Below, one piece after another: positions 9,379 to 20,543 of a stretch of DNA of 64,000 bases. The position numbers and the translations under genes are program-made. The notes beneath the pieces are model-generated. The model searched no databases. It worked only from the letters and a program-made list of their open reading frames with translations, and was not told the DNA's origin. The number at the start of each line of letters is the position of its first letter. Position 1 is the stretch's first letter. Origin of the DNA: Annona cherimola (lineage: Eukaryota > Streptophyta > Magnoliopsida > Magnoliales > Annonaceae); assembly GCA_030490835.1 (NCBI GenBank), contig CM059971.1:102552095-102616094 (forward strand), given 5' to 3'.

Positions 9379-12300
9379 TTTGTAACGCTTTTTCAAGTTT
9401 TGAGATACACGCATGCCAGAGCTGAGTTTTGATTAGCGCTGGGACCGTCTTACTGTTTGATCGGCATGCATGTATGCTGACAGATTTCTTGGAAACTCCA
9501 TGCGGTTTTGGAGTTCGTAGCTTTCTTTCCAGCGTTTTGTCTTATTCTTGCTGATGTTCTAAAATTTTAAGATAGATCGATCAACATCAAACTGAAATGG
9601 ATTCGAAAGACGACGGCAACGGCAAGCCCTCCACGCCTGAAACCACCGGTGACGGAAAAGGAAAGGGGCCCACCTCCCTCTCCCGTCAGTCTATGGCTAT
9701 GGAGGGCTTGGACTCTGGTAACGGCAAGACTTCCGTGCCTGCTAGCCCCGCTGATGCTAAAGGGAAAGGCACCGGCTCGCTCTCTGGCAAGCCTGTTCCA
9801 GCCTCCGACAATCCTCCAAGTCGTTCTGTGTCGCCTTTTGCTATGGATATTGGGGATGATGGCCAGTGGGAAGTTTATGGTAAGAAAGCAAGGAACCAAA
9901 TAATCCGGGCTGCTTCTTCGCAACAGAAAGGGACGCCAGCTGCTTCTTCCCCTTCCCGCAAGGCAGGTCAAGATATACCTCGTAAAGGGCCAACTGATTG
10001 GAAGAGACACGCTGGTGGAGGCGGTCTGACGCCGCTGCCACCTGCCCGGGCATGGGAATCTTCCTACATGGCGCCGCCGCGTTTCATTCCTCCCCCTCTC
10101 CAACATGGGTGGCAATGGGTTTCCAGAGCCGGTTCGTCAAATAAAGTTCCTCAGGCAATGCCTCGGAAAACGTTCAAAACGAGCAGAATAACGCTTCAAA
10201 ACTCCTTCCTTCACAGCAAGGGGGTGGATGCGCGTGGGAAATAGCTGGCCAACCTTCCGGACAAGTTTTTGAAGAGGATGACGATGATGACGAGTTGTTG
10301 AATGACAGCGATGAAGATCCGCTAAGTGATGACTATGATTCTGATGCAATTCAGAAGAGCCATGAGACGAGGAAGAATAACAAGTGGTTCAAGGGTTTCT
10401 TTGTGGTCTTGGACAAGCTGACTGTCGAGGAGATAAATGACACGTGGCGCTGTTGATTGGTACAAAGGGCTACAGCCTCTGATGGCCCATGCGAAGACGG
10501 AAGGAGCCAATAGGGTGAGGCGTCATCGTGAACTTGCTGAGCTTTTGGACGAGGAACTGCAAAGGAGGGGAATTTCGGTGATACCTGCTGGCGAGGCGTT
10601 TGGCAAATGGAAAGGGATTCGGGAGGCCGCCCCGGATCATCTGATAGTCTGGCCTCCGATGGTGATTATTATGAATACGTTGCTCGACAAAGACGATGAT
10701 GAGAAGGTAAATCGTCCCTTTTTCAGTTAGCCAATACCAACTTTTCTCAATCCCTTTATCAGGAAAAAAAAAAAAAGAACTTTTCTCAGTCCCGAATCCC
10801 ATGTTTTTTGGTACTTTTCTAAACCAATTCTTGGGAATTTGCATAACATCTTGATTGTTGGAAAGTGGTTCAGGCTCACAGCTCTATTTTGGCCAACTTT
10901 CTTTTTTCTCATCAATTGCTTATTAACATTTTCTAATGTCTTGACCCGAGGTACAGTGGGTTGGAATGGGGAACCAAGAGCTGCTTGAATATTTTAAAGA
11001 ATATGATGCTGTCAAGGCCCGTCAGTCATATGGTCCTCGTGGGCACCGAGGCATTGGTGTGCTGATATTCGAGGCTACTGCAATGGGGTATATGGAGGCT
11101 GAACGTCTGCGTAAACATTTCATAAAACAGGGCACGGACGGAGAGGCTTGGGAAGTTCGCAAAGTCCTATTCTATCCAGGTGGAAAGCGCGAGTTATATG
11201 GCTTCATGGCATCCAAGAAGGATATGGACAATTTTAATCTGCACAATCAAGGTATGTATCATTTTCTTTCTGTTCGTGAATTTCAAACTAGTAAGTCGAA
11301 TTGTCTGGGGGAAATTTTAGATGGTGAGTGTTTGTTTCCGTGCCCGGTTAAATTGACTTGGGTTTATGATCGAGTAAGAGTCGGCTGCGGCTGTATCATA
11401 CGGTTGGAATGCGTAAACTTTCTTAAGTATCTTGCCATCTTTTAAGAGATCAACGTTTTTCTTGCGCTAGGAAGTTGCTTCACATGACAATTTGAATGCT
11501 AACTACAATTTTCACTTATTATTTCTGCCAATGAACTTTCACTAGGTAAATCCAGACTCAAATTTGAGATGAGGTCATATCAGGAAACAGTCGTGAGCCG
11601 AATGAAACAAGTGAGGGAGGATAATCAGCGGTTGAATTATCTGGAGAACAAGGTTCTGAACAAAGGGCATTTGCAAACACTATGCGAATTGCAGACTTGG
11701 AGAATAAGATGGTGAGGCAGAGGTCCAAGGCATATTATGAAGAAAACAAGGAAGAGGTATTTTTGCCGCCTTGTGTTTTGAGTATGCCTGTCTGTGTTGT
11801 AAGCATTACTTAAAACTTGATCATTTGTTTGACTGGTTGCCTTAGTTTTGCCATGCTGCACTTTTCTAGTTCAAAATCTTATCATGGTTAAATTTCTAAT
11901 TGACTAGGTTCACACAAGTTGTAGGCAGGTGTCAACATTTAATATCAGTTCTAGATGAGTCTTTATTTATTTTTATTTTTATCCCTTTTCTGGTAGAAGT
12001 GAAATCAGTTGTCCCGTGAAGACTAATAGGGATTGTTATCTGTGTTTGTGAGATTTTCCAAGAGAGTCTTCCACTAGTATTCACTAGCAATTTGTGAAGC
12101 TTATATCTCTCTCTTAAAGTTTTTTTTCCCCATGTAATCGATAATTTTATTCACGCTTCTTTTTCAACGTATGATTAGATTATCATTTTTTTAAGAAAAT
12201 ATATATTATATTCCATTAGCGACTTGTGTTCTATGCATATATTTGGCGTGGGTTAGCTCTTAGTCCTCTTGTACACAGCCGTGCATCTAGATTTATATTT

Positions 12301-12407
12301 TAGCCAAATGAGGAAAAGGTATTCTTTTATATGAATTATTATGTGCAGCTCTTTAGTTGAAGTCAAGATGTTTGAGATCACCTTGATTTGATTAGTGAAT
12401 TTTCTTA

Positions 12408-12664
12408 GGAGGTATTCAGGAGTATAGGAAGGGATTGAATGAGATATTAATGGGATGAAAAGATTAGACAAGGTTGTGTATTGAAAATTGAGATGTTAGA
12501 TTGAGAATTGAAAAAGTACTATTGAAAAGAGAAAAGTAAGATTATTATGTATTGAACAATGAGAGATTGTATTAAAAATGAAAATTTCTTTTTGAGGGAT
12601 GGGACCATAGTGGGGCATCTCATTTATATCTCATTCCATCCCTTCATATAATCCTGACAGGCCC
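12408..12664. mobile_element. MITE in the SGS3 intron (shared with the second copy at 21289-21547)
   Basis: Imperfect inverted ends of about 45 bp flank an AT-rich centre. The left begins GGAGGTATTCAGGAGTAT and the right ends with the complement of GGGCCTGTCAGGATTAT. Both arms contain GAAGGGATnGAATGAGAT. TTA precedes the left end and TTT follows the right end, so a 3-bp Harbinger-type duplication is possible but not exact. The same element sits at the same place in both SGS3 copies, so it predates the duplication. Confidence 0.65.
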
Positions 12665-12716
12665 TTTGTGGTGACCATGATATGCTATCACATTTGATTG
12701 ATTATCATCTCCATTT

Positions 12717-12854
12717 TGGCGGTTAAGAAATTAGAAATTGGGCATTATTGATCGTATATCCAATCCCCAATTTCTGGATCGACAAGCCAACACTATAGGC
12801 CTACTTGTTGGATATACGATCAATAATGCCCAATTTCTAATTTCTTAACCGCCA
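12717..12854. repeat. Perfect 47-bp inverted repeat with 44-base spacer, at the site of a lost exon
   Basis: Bases 12717-12763 are the exact reverse complement of 12808-12854. The right arm and spacer align directly with the second SGS3 copy near 22050-22140. The left arm has no counterpart there: at that place copy 2 carries the SGS3 exon and its flanks (about 21601-22050). The arms therefore arose by copying downstream sequence back in reverse. Confidence 0.9.
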
Positions 12855-13506
12855 TATGCAATTTCTATCAGAGTAGATCGCTGATGGATATATGATGTGG
12901 ACCATGCAAATGCTTTGAAATTAATTCCTATGCTGAAAATCAAATTGTATTAATGTGCAAGTGAAGTAGCATGCAGCCTGATTCCAAGTCTCGATTGACC
13001 TTTGAGTTGATATCAATTATCATTCACTATCTGAGGCATTTTTCATATCATCCTTGGAAGGTATAAGCGAGGAGTCAGTAGTGTAGGTATGATATTGTTG
13101 AACAAAGGAAGATCTAATATTACAATATTTGTAGAATATAACTTTTACAAGGACGCACACTCTTACTTGCGACATAGCTCCTACCTCTCATAAGCTCACT
13201 ATATTTACGTTCATTATTCACTTCACGCAAACTTCCCCTACACTAATTGACAACTCATGCTCACTTCTTTTACACTGGTCACTCATTTCTCGCAACTTAG
13301 CATACACCTCTCATCGGCTCACTTCCTCACCTTTCACTCACTACTTGATCGCACAAGCATATTGATGTCACTTGGATATCCAACTAATGCTACTTTTGTA
13401 AGTAACTAAAGTCTATTGCAAATATCTAGATCCTTCCCTAGTCAGGTGAGATATTTTATAACATGTTAATATATATAATAGTAAGTCAAAAGCTTTAGAT
13501 TATTCT

Positions 13507-13532
13507 AGAGAGAGAGAGAGAGAGAGAGAGAG
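13507..13532. repeat. (AG)13 microsatellite
   Basis: Thirteen AG units are found here. The paralogous position in the second copy (23052-23083) has sixteen. Confidence 0.95.
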
Positions 13533-13884
13533 TTCCTCAAGTTCAAAATATTTTTATGGAATATTCAAGAGAGTCGATAGTGTCTCTAAGATATTAGCCA
13601 TGAAACGAAGAAAGATGAAATATATATAGGCTTTTATATGAAGGATAAGTAGAGTAATTATGGATAGTTAATAATAGGCTTTACTTTTATATAACCGAGT
13701 TATATAGAAACGATTTCCTGTAACCATTTCTATTTTTAAGATATTAATGATTGATACAAATTCAATCTATTCATTGTATTTAACATAAGTTCTTTAGCCA
13801 GAAGATCAAATTTTATTCAAATCAAATATGTGCATGAGCTATATACATGTTAAAGTTGGGAAAAATGTTTAGATCTATTCACAT

Positions 13885-14415
13885 TAGGGGTGGAAATCGG
13901 GGCAAGTTGACTCGTGATCCGCCCCACCCAAATCTTATTTATACCAAGGTAGAGTTGATTTATTTACTCAGTGGGTCAGGTCAAGAAAATGGAATTTTTT
14001 TGAAGTGGTAGGTCAGCCAAGGTTCAACTTGCATATACCACCTCTGACTCTTATGATTCGCGTATACAATATTTCATTAACTTGTTCTTATAAATTTGAA
14101 TAAATATTCATGTTTTATTTAAGTAATAATGTTTAATTTAACTAATTAGTAATAGGTCGAGGCATGCAATATTTAAATTTAATATAGATTTGTTTTTATA
14201 CTTGATAGGTTTATAAATTCTCAGAAGTATCCTATTCGACTTGCATTTTTTTCCCGACTTGAAGTTTATCGTGAGACCTATTAAAAAAAGTAAAGGTCAA
14301 ATTGTCTTTGTTTTGATCATATATAAAAAATAAAAGTAAAATAATTTTTTTAAAAAGTAACGTCAAAGTTGGGCACACTCTGACCCATCTCGACCAACCT
14401 TGATTTTCACCCTTA
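13885..14415. mobile_element. hAT MITE (531 bp) with perfect 8-bp target duplication
   Basis: The ends are TAGGGGTGGAAATCGGGG and the complement of TAAGGGTGAAAATCAAGG. Identical octamers ATTCACAT flank it at 13877-13884 and 14416-14423. The same insertion is present in the second SGS3 copy from about 23454 to 23990, so it predates the tandem duplication. A third, inverted copy of the surrounding repeat near 28620 lacks it and shows the empty site. Confidence 0.92.
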
Positions 14416-16199
14416 ATTCACATATGTATTTAAATATAATAATAGTATAATACTTTATAGCATCATTTATCCACATAGTGGTGATATTTTAAATGATTTA
14501 GATATTAGAAATAATACTTAAAATTAATTTTTAGTATTAAATTATTTTATTATGTTGATTTCACACATTTATAGATGAAATTCATATACAGTGATACTAA
14601 ATAAATTAGATTGAAATTTTTATTAACCATCGAGATATTAAAAATAAAGAGGATTATATGGAAGAGAGATTTCATAGCAGCGAAGCCCATTAATATTACT
14701 TATATTTTACATTAGTCGAAAGATTAAAAAAAAAAAAAAGCTTCTTCCTCCATTTTATGGTTAAGGAGCTTTCCCCAGTCTATCTCAAAACAAACACAAG
14801 CGAATGTAGAGAATTTGTTTTGGCTTTTTAAATTAGAAATTTTGCTTCTTGAGGTTGTTGCTTCCTGAATAAGTAATTTGTTTCATGATTCTAGGGTGTT
14901 GAATGGACAAAGAAAGTGAAAATTTTGGAGAAATGTGGATTTTGGACTGACGAGATGTTTGCTGAATGTTCAAATGGAAGTGTTTGATCAATTTGATATA
15001 TTACCCGTCTTAAATTCAATTCTTACGGATACAAGAAAAAGTAACATAAGTATCGGCTTGAAATTGCCAATCCTAGCTTGTCTAATCATCAAACATGTCT
15101 CAATGGTTCCTGTAGTTTCGTAGGAAGCCCTCATCTGTTGCATCTGTTCATAGTAAATAAAATAGTTCTTATACTCAATTCTCCAGCAAGCTAGGACATT
15201 TCCTTTTTTTCGCATTAGTTTTTCCCTCTACCATTCATCATATACTTCTCAACAAACACTAGCAGTGGGCAGGCATAATAATTGTTGCAGTAGCCCATTG
15301 CATGCCCTGCTGATTATCACTTTGACCGCTTGAAATTGTTTCAGCTTTCTGTTTGGCTAGGGCTACCTCCTTCACATGTTGCCTTTTTTGTTATTGAATT
15401 GAAGCCGGGACAACATGCATGCATGATGCACCTCTCTTATGTGAAACCACTGGGCAGTGCCCTGGTTGACGCATTTCAAATGCGACATGTTTAGCCTTAT
15501 CTGATAAAGCTCATGATCATTAATTTCCAAAGGAGCCGCAATATATAAGACAAGGTAGCATCATCGTTTTGGTATAAATGGGTGGTCTATGGGCCTCCTC
15601 ATTCTTGGTAGTATATTTGTTATTATATAACTTGTTGCTTGTTATGCATATTATCTCCTTCTGTTTCTGTAGGCTTGAAGAGATTGCAAGATTCATTGAT
15701 AGTCAAACAAAGGGAGTTGAAGAATTTGAAGCGGAAAGAGAGAAGCTGATAAAGATTCATGAGGACAAGATGACAGAACTGAGGCGGAGATATTTGGAGG
15801 AAGTTGATTCTAGGCTGACACAGCTGATGGCGAAGTGCCAGGCCCATTCATCTGAACTGTCCTCCGGTTCTTGAAGCCCTCATTACACCGAGAAGAAAAG
15901 AAAATTGAAAAAGGTCGACTACATTTTTTGACACTCACTGTAGGAATTGAACATATATCTCTTTGATTTAAGAAAAAAACACTGAGCCTGAGTTCGGAAG
16001 TTTTCATTTCAAATATATAGTTTGGTTAATTTTGTGTGCAATTCGCATTTTTATCTCCATGAAATGGATTTATATCCTTGCTGAATTATAGATCATTTGA
16101 TTGCTCACGAGTCAATTACAATTTTCTATCTACATTCTCGACTGTTATGCAGGGAGTTGAGTTAGCTATCCAAAATCCTAATTTGTTTGTGGAATTTTT

Positions 16200-16480
16200 T
16201 TCCCAATCAAATAACGAATGATCCTTGTAATGTATCCCCGGTAGACCCTGACGACGTTGTGTCATGGTGGCATTCGTCTGTCCGTTACCCGCGCCTCGTG
16301 TCTCCCCCAAGCCCAGCTTGGTTTGCACAAGGCCTTTGCTTGAGGCCAGGGAGGATCAGATACAGGTTTGTGGAACTACTAGTTTTTTTTCTTTCTTTCT
16401 TTTCCTTGTGAAGGGTGGAACTACATGTTTTTTGGGTCCGTAAGCATATATTGGATCTCCTAGTTCGACTGCGGAATAAT
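16200..16480. other. Sequence 3' of the SGS3 last exon, conserved in both copies
   Basis: This stretch recurs at 26236-26650 in the second copy, where part of it is tandemly duplicated. It is GC-richer than its surroundings but shows no long reading frame shared by the copies. It could be the SGS3 3' untranslated region or an old repeat. Confidence 0.4.
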
Positions 16481-16857
16481 GTCAAAAACTTTAATTCTAT
16501 TATTTTTATTTCTATGTTATAAAGAAAATCTTAATCGATCAACTTTGCAGGTAAGTTAAACAAATACACGGGGACGTTGGCATCTGAACTATTTGTATAT
16601 AAAGTTCATTTTTTTAATAATCAATCCATTTTTGCAGAAATTTGGAAAACAGATATATTATATATCTAAAATAAGAAATCATTCTCGTGTTGAATAAAAT
16701 TTTCAATTTGATCGAAAAAAATTTCATTTATTTTTCTACATCGGCCAATTTAATTCGAAACGTGGGAAATAACATGGTTTTGAATTTGAAAAGAAGCTTG
16801 AATTGGATAGATAGATGGTACGTAGGGACTATGATCGACATTTACGATGGATAATGA

Positions 16858-16976
16858 TCATAGGACCAACGCTCAGTGGTAAGGACCTTAGTTTTCTTTT
16901 AACCAAGGTCTCGATTTTAAGTCATGTGATGGGAAATCAGAGTTATCAGAATTTTTTTTTATTTTAAAAAAGAATA
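16858..16976 (+). mobile_element. Candidate tRNA-derived SINE
   Basis: The body has a tRNA-like A-box region (CGCTCAGTGGTAAGG) and a degenerate B-box-like GGTCTCGATTTT about 38 bases later. It ends in T/A-rich sequence and is flanked by GATAATGA at 16850-16857 and 16977-16984. An 8-base duplication is short for a SINE, so this is a moderate call. Confidence 0.45.
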
Positions 16977-17099
16977 GATAATGACAGGCTTTTACACATC
17001 AACAAAACTTTAAACATGTATCGAAATTGTGGACCGTGGGCAGGCGGGCTACTTGGATGGAAACAAAGCTCATGCATCATGCATGCAGCATGCCTTGCC

Positions 17100-18297
17100 A
17101 GTTCCCAGTTGCCATTTGCGATTGACTCCAACTTATCTCTTTCATTCGCTGACGCTTTTACTCCAAGGTAGACATCCCAAAAGACAGCCACTAGAAATCA
17201 TCCCGTCCAACCGTTCGAATTATGACCGGTACACACATACTTCGTGCGTCCGTGGAAAATTCCGGCACGCTGGGACATACCTATTTATGATCCAGATTCA
17301 AAGCCGGATTAGAGATTAATTTTGTCTCGTTATTATCATTTGAATTTTCTGATGATAATAATTTATAAATGCTCAACCCCGGTATCAGAACAAGAAGGCA
17401 GTTTAGGCGTTGGTCGGACAGTACTATCAAGATCATTGCGGCTATGTAGAAGATAAAAAGGATGGCATTTACGAGACGGACAAGCGTAGGAGAACGTTTG
17501 CTAATGCTTAAAATTATGGAACTGTGAAAAATGATAGGAAAAAAAAAATATTTTGAAAAATGTATGATTGATAGAAAATAGTAGAAGTATAATTAGATTA
17601 AATAGATATATTGTATGTAGAAAAAGTAAAAGTAAGAAAAATAATGTATTGATAGAGTAACGATTGGATTTGAAAAATAAAATTCGTTGTTTCGCATGCA
17701 CGTTAAAAACGTGACCGATGATGGGCCACGGGGAAAGGAAGGTTTAGAGCTGTAGGAATTGTAGGGGGCACGCACGCAATGGCGAGTTGCTGAGGCGAGG
17801 ATGCGCGTTGCGGAGCCTCGATCGCAAAGAATTAAAATCCTAGAAAAGGCGCGAGTGTGAGACCAACGAAACCAGCGGAAAGAGGCTTCCGTCTCCGTGC
17901 GGGGAGGGCTGAAAACGACGCATCACAGACGCGAGACAGCGGCTAAAGATCGAACACTTCCAACAGGCCTTCTCGTTGCAATCGCATCGATCGACGGACG
18001 CTCGTCTGCTGCTTCTCCATATCTATCGTTGGCCGAGAAAAAAAATCCCGCTGGCAGAGCATCGGATCCGTGCTTTGTTGAGAAACTTCTCAGTGGGAGC
18101 ACTGAATCTGCTGCTGCCGGACGGAAGAGCGTCGCCGTTGGAAATTGGAGTCCTGCGTATCGGACGGTGGAGATCGCTTCTGCATTTTCGTACTGCCGGG
18201 CTGAGAATCAGGTGCTATCTCTGTCTTCTTACCGGGCCGTACAGCAGCAGGTGCTCTTTGCTGTTGGAATCGTGCGCGTGAATCGGAGCTGAGATAT
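17100..18297 (+). promoter_or_regulatory. Duplicate of the ARF promoter and 5' leader
   Basis: Two blocks match the region upstream of the intact ARF: 17110-17428 with about 44510-44815, and 17745-18297 with about 45616-46171. The second block is the GC-rich leader. Between the blocks each copy carries a different Tourist-like insert (17500-17690 here, in the opposite orientation to 44816-45075). Homology stops at CTGAGATATA, 155 bases before the NYN start codon. The blocks could supply the promoter and leader of that gene. Small frames within them differ between copies and are not treated as coding. Confidence 0.75.
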
Positions 18298-18451
18298 AAC
18301 AAGAATTCGATCGGCTTTGAAGAGCTCAACCCAAAAAATAAACATGCAAACCGATGCGAAAAAAATGCAGGCCATTCCTTCTCCAGACCAAAATCCGTCG
18401 TGCTCGCTGCCCGCAATGCATGTGGCGGAGGCTTGAAATAAATAGGGTGGG

Positions 18452-19546
18452 ATGAAACGCTGGTCTTGCTTAACAAATTCCCGGCCAATGTTTGGCTTTC
18501 CCAAACATCGCAGCTCTTTCTTCTTCAATTTCAGATTATTTCAATCCGCCGCTCAAACCAAAGTAGCCATTTTCTGGGATTTGGACAACAAACCACCCAA
18601 TTCCTTCCCTCCCTATGATGCCGCCGTCCGCCTCAAGCTCGCCGCTTCCTCCTTCGGCGCCGTTCGCTACACCGTCGCCTACGCGAATCCACACGCCTTT
18701 CGCTACGTTCCGCCTGTCGTCCAAGAGCAGCGGCAAGAACGCAAGGCGTTGGACCGCTTGGAAGCCAAGGGCCTGATCAAACCCTTGGAAGAGTGTCTGT
18801 GCCGCGTCTGCGGGCGGAGATTCCACACCAACCTCAAGCTCGTCAACCACTTCAAGCAGCTACACGAGCGGGAGCAGGCGAAGCGGCTGCGGCAGCTGGA
18901 GTCGGCGAAGGGGAGCCGGCGGGTGCAGCTGGTGGCTAAGTACGCGAGGAAGATGGAGAAATACAAGAACGCTGCGCACGGAGTGTTGACTCCGAAGGTG
19001 GGCTATGGTCTGGCGGATGAGCTGAAGAGGGCAGGGTTTTGGGTGCGGACGGTGGCGGATAAACCGCAGGCGACGGACATCGCGTTGAGGAATCATTTGG
19101 TGGAGATGATGGATCGGAGGCAGGCTGATTGCTTCGTTCTTGTGTCGGACGATTCCGATTTCGTGGGTGTTTTGAAGGAGGCGAGGTTGAGGTGTTTGAG
19201 GACGGTTGTGGTGGGAGACAATGTTGGTGGGGAGCTGAAGAGATGCGCTGATGCGGGATTCTCGTGGAGGGATGTGTTGGCAGGGAAAGCGAGGAAGGAG
19301 GGCGTGACAGTCTCTGGGCGTTGGAAGGATCGGGATATCTTGAAGAGGCTTGAATGGACGTACAAGCCAGAGGCTGAAAGGATCGATAGTGATTCAGATG
19401 ATCGCGTGATGGTTGGTAAAAACGATATTGATGCTTTTGGAAGTTCTGATTTTGATGAGGAGGAGAGTGTAGCGGGTGAGGACTGTGTTAGGCATTGGTG
19501 GGATTTGGATTCTGATGATGGATCAGAGGAATTCGCCAAGCGGTAG
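18452..19546 (+). CDS. NYN-domain protein with inserted C2H2 zinc finger, single exon (364 aa)
   Basis: NYN domains are PIN-like, metal-dependent ribonuclease folds; this type is often labelled limkain-b1-like endonuclease. The first acidic site is FWDLDN (D43, D45). D209 lies in the segment DKPQATDIAL, and D233/D236 lie in VSDDSDF, so all expected acidic positions are kept. A C2H2 finger (C117, C120, H133, H138) and a basic helix sit between the two halves of the fold. The first 35 residues are basic and rich in Phe and Ser with few acids, which suggests an organelle-targeting peptide. Residue 13 is a second possible start. The C-terminus is acidic (DSDSDD, FDEEES). There is no intron. It lies where ARF exons 1-2 would be in the duplicated ARF, just behind the duplicated leader. 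RNA target unknown. Confidence 0.87.
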   Translation: MKRWSCLTNSRPMFGFPKHRSSFFFNFRLFQSAAQTKVAIFWDLDNKPPNSFPPYDAAVRLKLAASSFGAVRYTVAYANPHAFRYVPPVVQEQRQERKALDRLEAKGLIKPLEECLCRVCGRRFHTNLKLVNHFKQLHEREQAKRLRQLESAKGSRRVQLVAKYARKMEKYKNAAHGVLTPKVGYGLADELKRAGFWVRTVADKPQATDIALRNHLVEMMDRRQADCFVLVSDDSDFVGVLKEARLRCLRTVVVGDNVGGELKRCADAGFSWRDVLAGKARKEGVTVSGRWKDRDILKRLEWTYKPEAERIDSDSDDRVMVGKNDIDAFGSSDFDEEESVAGEDCVRHWWDLDSDDGSEEFAKR

Positions 19547-19735
19547 TTCCTTATCTTCCTTCCATGGAAGGCCAAGCCTACTTGTGATGCTGTGTGTTGG
19601 TATGGGGAAGAAGTGCGCTTTTGGATGGCTAGTGCTAAATAATAATTAACTTGATAAAGTGCAGACAATTTCCTGATTGGAAAAATCTTAACTTGTTTTT
19701 CTTGTTGTCCTCTCGTTTCTGATTCATTCTTGTAG

Positions 19736-20543
19736 CTAGAGGCTTCCACTCATCAGGGCCAGGACCAACAGATGCCGCTGTTTAATTTACCATTGAAAAT
19801 CCTTTGTACTGTAATGAATGTTCATCTTCGGGTAATATTCTCTGGCCAATGTTTATTTCAGCTAAGAATGGTGTCATTTTTACTTTAAGAAAAGGTTTCT
19901 TTATGCTCCCTTTACCCTCTTGCCCTGTACCATATGAATTATAATGTGACATCTTCTTGAAGGGTAGGCTGAACCTGAAACGGATTACTCTGTTCTTAGG
20001 AGACATGCAGATGAATGCCTTCCACCATTGGTGAGCTCTCAATACACTTAACGTTAATGTGCTATTTTCACAATCTGCTTGGATGATGTTATTTATTCTC
20101 TCTTTAAATATTTTTGGTATAGGACATGCCCAAACATCCCCCTTGGCAAGAGTTGGTTGCAACAGATTTGCATGGAAGTGAATGGCGTTTTCGGCACATT
20201 TTTTGAGGTTCATGCCTGGCCATTTCATGCATTGCAGAAGGATTTATTGTATCTTCAATTTCATGTCCTTAACATGATAGAGACAGCAGTACTGGTTGTG
20301 GTTTTGCTTTGCTTTCAAATGGGACACTCATTTCACTTAGAGATGGATAATCTCCATTATTGCACTTGAAGACTTTGAACTTGTCAACCATGTTGTTCAT
20401 GGTAGATTGCCTTTGAATTTTTATGGGCCATTGTACTAGTATGGATAGGAAGTCAAGAAGTGCACTATTGTTATATGAACTATTGTGATAGATTCCCACT
20501 TGAAAATGAGGTTATCCTTTTAATCTGGTGGCCTGCTGATCTA
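19736..20543 (+). pseudogene. ARF remnant: exons 3 to 6 of the duplicated copy
   Basis: This block aligns with 48735-50523 of the intact ARF. Exon 3 (19736-19831) is whole with small changes. Exons 4 and 5 are fused: 19968-20030 joins the start of exon 4 to the end of exon 5 after an internal deletion matching about 49120-49965 of the intact gene. That removes the [10 protein letters not shown] start of the B3 DNA-binding domain. Exon 6 (20123-20207) ends with TGA at 20204-20206 where the intact gene has CGA. Homology stops at 20543, where SGS3 sequence begins. No start exon is present, so it cannot make an ARF protein. Confidence 0.88.

Larger units (their letters stand above)
9597..15874 (+). 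pseudogene. SGS3: SGS3-like gene, disabled (XS domain and coiled-coil protein)
   Basis: SGS3 stabilises cleaved RNA and works with RDR6 in double-stranded RNA synthesis for tasiRNA and antiviral silencing. Exon 1 (9597-10706) has the conserved DDGQWEVYGKK segment, an acidic stretch, and then the run into the XS domain (LIVWPPMVIIMNT). Exon 2 (10957-11251) continues the XS domain with WVGMGNQELLEYF and SYGPRGHRG. Exon 3 (11546-11756) and the last exon (15673-15874) encode coiled coil. Breaks: a frameshift near 10140-10165; a deletion of about 40 bases near 10440 that removes the CPxC pair of the zf-XS finger and gives a stop at 10454-10456; a shift in exon 3 near 11680; loss of the next exon, whose place holds a 47-bp inverted repeat; and a 21-base in-frame loss in the last exon compared with the second copy. 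I see no splice pattern that restores the frame. Confidence 0.88.

Noticed and set aside
10400..10500. An unrecognised intron that would restore the zf-XS finger of SGS3
   Set aside because: No GT...AG pair fits, and the CPxC codons are absent from the sequence rather than moved.
17897..18292. Small frames in the duplicated ARF leader as a gene
   Set aside because: The paralogous leader at 45640-46170 has frame-shifting differences, so the frames are not conserved.
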